Positions 61,696-64,000 of a stretch of 64,000 nucleotides of DNA are shown in pieces. The translations under genes and the position numbers were made by a program. Each line of letters begins with the position of its first letter. Positions within the stretch are counted from its first letter, which is position 1. The stretch is from NCBI RefSeq assembly GCF_964340395.1, contig NC_135553.1:2330001-2394000 (forward strand). Direction: 5' to 3'. Source of the stretch: Glandiceps talaboti. Lineage: Eukaryota; Hemichordata; Enteropneusta; Spengelidae. The notes under the pieces were generated by a model. It was not told where the DNA came from and did not search any database. It saw only the letters and a list, made by a program, of their open reading frames with translations.

Positions 61696-63897
61696 CGCAC
61701 ACATATGCATGCATGCACATGTGTGCATGTGAGGGGTGTTCATTTTTAATGACAGCTGTTCTTCTATCTCACAGATGAAATTCACATGTGCCTTGCAAGA
61801 CAATATAGTAAAAACGATGACAAACCTTGGTATAATAGTTATGATAATGAAAACCTACCCTTTCTGCATTTTCAGCATTTTATCAGCACACTTTTCCCGT
61901 AACTGTGAGTGAACACTTTCATCAATTCTCATTGGATGAAGGGTTAAACAGATGCACAGTAAATTGTACATCTGATCATTCATCTTCATTATCTACAGGT
62001 GTCAATCAAAACATTTAACGTTGATTGGTTAAAACAAATAATACTAGATATGGAGAGAGAGACGGGGGGGGGGGGGGGGGGGTGTCAACAAACTAACATA
62101 TCAATTAGTGTTATGTAAATAACCTGTACTTTTCATCATATAATATCTAGATTTGTATTTTGGCAGTAACTATAGGAATTAGGTAATTGGCAGTAACTAT
62201 AGGAATTAGGTAATTGGCAGTAACTATAGGAATTAGGTAATTGGCAGTAACTATAGGAATTGGATAATTGGCAGTAACTATAGGAACTAGGTAATTGGCA
62301 GTAACTATAGGAATTTAGGTAATTGGCAGTAACTATAGGAATTAGGTAATTGGCAGTAACTATAGGAATTAGGTAATTGGCAGTAACTATAGGAATTAGG
62401 TAATTGGCAGTAACTATAGGAATTAGGTAATTGGCAGTAACTATAGGAATTGGGTAATTGGCAGTAACTATAGGAATTTAGGTAATTGGCAGTAACTATA
62501 GGAATTGGGTAATTGGCAGTAACTATAGGAATTGGGTAATTGGCAGTAACTATAGGAATTGGGTAATTGGCAGTAACTATAGGAATTAGGTAATTGGCAG
62601 TAACTATAGGAATTAGGTAATTGGCAGTAACTATAGGAATTAGGTAATTGGCAGTAACTATAGGAATTGGGTAATTGGCAGTAACTATAGGAATTTAGGT
62701 TATTGGCAGTAACTATAGGAATTTAGGTTATTGGCAGTAACTATAGGAACTAGGTAATTGGCAGTAACTATAGGAATTAGGTAATTGGCAGTAACTATAG
62801 GAACTAGGTAATTGGCAGTAACTATAGGAACTAGGTAATTGGCAGTAACTAGGAACTAGGTAATTGGCAGTAACTATAGGAACTAGGTAATTGGCAGTAA
62901 CTATAGGAATTAGGTAATTGGCAGTAACTATAGGAATTAGGTAATTGGCAGTAACTATAGGAATTGAGTAATTGGCAGTAACTATAGGAATTAGGTAATT
63001 GGCAGTAACTATAGGAATTAGGTAATTGGCAGTAACTATAGGAATTTAGGTTATTGGCAGTAACTATAGGAATTGAGTAATTGGCAGTAACTATAGGAAT
63101 TTAGGTTATTGGCAGTAACTATAGGAATTAGGTAATTGGCAGTAACTATAGGAATTTAGGTTATTGGCAGTAACTATAGGAATTAGGTTATTGGCAGTAA
63201 CTATAGTAATTGGGTAATTGGCAGTAACTATAGTAATTGGGTAATTGGCAGTAACTATAGGAATTGGGTAATTGGCAGTAACTATAGGAATTAGGTAATT
63301 GGCAGTAACTATAGGAATTAGGTTATTGGCAGTAACTATAGGAATTAGGTAATTGGCAGTAACTATAGGAAATAGGTAATTGGCAGTAACTATAGGAATT
63401 AGGTAATTGGCAGTAACTATAGGAACTAGGTAATTGGCAGTAACTATAGGAATTGGGTAATTGGCAGTAACTATAGGAATTGGATAATTGGCAGTAACTA
63501 TAGGAATTAGGTAATTGGCAGTAACTATAGGAATTAGGTACTTGGTAGTAACTATAGGAACTAGGTAATTGGTAGTAACTATAGGAACTAGGTAATTGGC
63601 AGTAACTATAGGAATTAGGTAATTGGCAGTAACTATAGGAATTAGGTACTTGGTAGTAACTATAGGAATTAGGTAATTGGCAGTAACTATAGGAATTAGG
63701 TACTTGGCAGTACTGGTAGCACTTACCATATCATATTGGTAGGACTTGGTCTGAAACATCTGTTTAGTTCTTTGGATGTAGAGGAGAATGTTGGCAAAAC
63801 TCCTGATGGCATCTTGGTATCGTCTCATCATCATGTATGCAAAACCAACATAGTAATAAGTGGTAATCTGACAGGCTGGGACACGGGAATAGACACT
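56978..63897 (-). CDS. EIF3L: Eukaryotic translation initiation factor 3 subunit L, C-terminal part (eight exons)
   Basis: Minus-strand exons in transcript order are 63727-63897, 61859-61992, 61074-61247, 60218-60275, 59250-59288, 58640-58732, 57971-58051 and 56978-57016. All have GT donors and AG acceptors and join without frame breaks into 262 residues ending in TGA. The product is a subunit of the eIF3 complex, which binds the 40S ribosome during translation initiation. The sequence follows animal eIF3L almost continuously: [62 protein letters not shown], the PCI-domain end [28 protein letters not shown] and the tail HKFEELNRTLKK. The family's usual length is about 560, so roughly the last 45 percent is present. 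The upstream exons lie beyond 64000. Confidence 0.97.
57017..57970 (-). other. EIF3L last intron
   Basis: No gene seen. Short duplications occur: CCACTTTG.GTGTTTGCA twice near 57180-57225, and a 23-base segment with TGACCTTTCACCCAAGCCA twice near 57570-57615. Confidence 0.7.
57971..58051 (-). CDS. EIF3L: EIF3L exon
   Basis: Encodes [20 protein letters not shown] and QIHKFEE, identical to the vertebrate protein as far as I can recall it. The acceptor is atcaaacag and the donor gtaagg. Confidence 0.97.
58640..58732 (-). CDS. EIF3L: EIF3L exon
   Basis: Encodes [19 protein letters not shown] and [12 protein letters not shown], near-identical to the family's winged-helix end of the PCI domain. 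Confidence 0.96.
58987..59084. mobile_element. Strong hairpin element, about 98 bp, 35-bp arms
   Basis: The left arm is AGATAGACAATGAGTTTGG then TAGGGTTATGTGCCAA. The reverse complement of the right arm is AGATAGTCAACAAGTTCGG then GAGGGTTATGTGCCAA. The loop contains a second hairpin, GGGGGC.TAT.GCCCCC (59028-59042). Confidence 0.65.
59250..59288 (-). CDS. EIF3L: EIF3L microexon, 39 bases
   Basis: Encodes [13 protein letters not shown], matching the family's TEQEFRIQLLVFK. The acceptor is ccaccaacag and the donor gtaagc. Confidence 0.93.
59289..60217 (-). other. EIF3L intron with possible non-LTR retrotransposon 3' tail
   Basis: Around 59480-59610 a T-rich stretch ends GAGCTGGTTCTTGAAATAAA followed by an ATT run. 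This looks like the 3' end of a CR1/L2-type LINE, but only the tail is present. A TAGAGGGCGC motif lies at 59825-59834. Confidence 0.4.
60218..60275 (-). CDS. EIF3L: EIF3L exon
   Basis: A 58-base exon that completes a Ser codon and encodes [19 protein letters not shown], matching the family's LYTTMPVAKLAGFLDL. It is too short to be found as an open frame. Confidence 0.95.
60276..61073 (-). other. EIF3L intron
   Basis: AT-rich; nothing recognised. Confidence 0.6.
61074..61247 (-). CDS. EIF3L: EIF3L exon
   Basis: Completes the Gly codon and encodes [35 protein letters not shown] and [18 protein letters not shown]. The donor is gtaaga. Confidence 0.96.
61248..61858 (-). other. EIF3L intron with alternating purine-pyrimidine tract
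   Basis: Contains the GT/GCGC/CATG tract at 61635-61731; otherwise nothing is recognised. Confidence 0.65.
61635..61731. repeat. 97-base alternating purine-pyrimidine tract
   Basis: A GT run followed by GCGCGCACGCACACATATGC and ATGCATGCACATGTGTGC, with strict purine/pyrimidine alternation throughout. This is a Z-DNA candidate. Confidence 0.93.
61859..61992 (-). CDS. EIF3L: EIF3L exon
   Basis: Encodes [20 protein letters not shown] and [20 protein letters not shown], ending in KMQK plus two bases of a Gly codon. The acceptor is acacctgtag and the donor gtaggt. Confidence 0.95.
62064..62082. repeat. Poly(G) run (poly(C) in the EIF3L sense strand)
   Basis: About 19 G on the plus strand, beside GAGAGAGA. 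In EIF3L sense it is a C run followed by TCTCTCTC, about 72 bases before the splice acceptor at 61993. Confidence 0.9.
62161..63712. repeat. Minisatellite, 27-bp unit, about 57 copies, filling an EIF3L intron
   Basis: The unit is GGCAGTAACTATAGG followed by AATTAGGTAATT. Common variants are AACTAGG, AATTGGG, AATTTAGG (28 bp) and GGTTATT. It occupies about 1.55 kb of a 1.73-kb intron (61993-63726). It reads in the EIF3L sense as repeats of VTANYLIPI in the frame of the upstream exon. Confidence 0.97.
63727..63897 (-). CDS. EIF3L: EIF3L exon (first in window)
   Basis: 57 codons in phase 0, from [10 protein letters not shown] to KSYQYDM. The acceptor is ctgcttttcag and the donor gtaagt, which abuts the 27-bp minisatellite. 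Confidence 0.96.
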
Positions 63898-64000
63898 CTG
63901 AAAAGCAGATGGAATAGAACATAAAATGCTAGTTTGGGATCATTATAAGTATGAGTCTACCTTTGTTTCAGTATAACTATGACTAGCACTATCATAAATT

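Overview
The window is eukaryotic nuclear DNA from an animal, most likely a marine invertebrate. The evidence is spliced genes with GT/AG introns, proteins that align closely to animal families, AT-rich non-coding DNA, and a very heavy load of micro- and minisatellites and small foldback elements. The phylum cannot be fixed from the sequence alone. No prokaryotic, viral or organellar features were seen.

Three protein-coding genes are supported. (1) Positions 35-2174, plus strand: the last five coding exons of a gene for a von Willebrand factor A (vWA) domain protein with a basic, Cys/Ser/Pro-rich tail. Its 5' part lies before the window. (2) Positions 7456-31576, plus strand: a complete two-exon heparan sulfate glucosamine 3-O-sulfotransferase gene (410 aa), a type II Golgi membrane enzyme split by one intron of about 22.9 kb. 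(3) Positions 56978-63897, minus strand: the last eight coding exons of EIF3L, translation initiation factor 3 subunit L. Its 5' part lies beyond position 64000. The three genes have unrelated functions, and nothing suggests they act together. HS3ST and EIF3L converge across about 22 kb with no recognisable gene.

The rest is repeats. The HS3ST intron holds a 45-bp minisatellite (17131-17388), a roughly 3.4-kb array of about 48 units of 69-71 bp (19032-22430), a 100-bp tandem repeat derived from a small transposon-like family (23798-24187) with a foldback copy (24128-24418) and a dispersed copy (26816-26925), a GATA/palindrome composite (27297-27652), and a foldback with a hammerhead-ribozyme-like core (30352-30522). 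The intergenic region holds at least two MITE-like elements with terminal inverted repeats (35881-36290 and 39928-40280), a foldback (36549-36683), a tiny dispersed hairpin family starting TAGTCT (18317, 40289, 43210, 50670), several long microsatellites, and a 28-bp minisatellite carrying a CREB-like half-site in each unit (43771-44105). In EIF3L, one intron is almost entirely a 27-bp minisatellite (62161-63712) that begins about 10 bp from the splice donor and stays open in the exon's reading frame for about 206 codons.

No complete, obviously new system was found. The best leads are the EIF3L intron minisatellite, the hammerhead-like foldback, the structured 70-bp array and the unnamed short transposon families.
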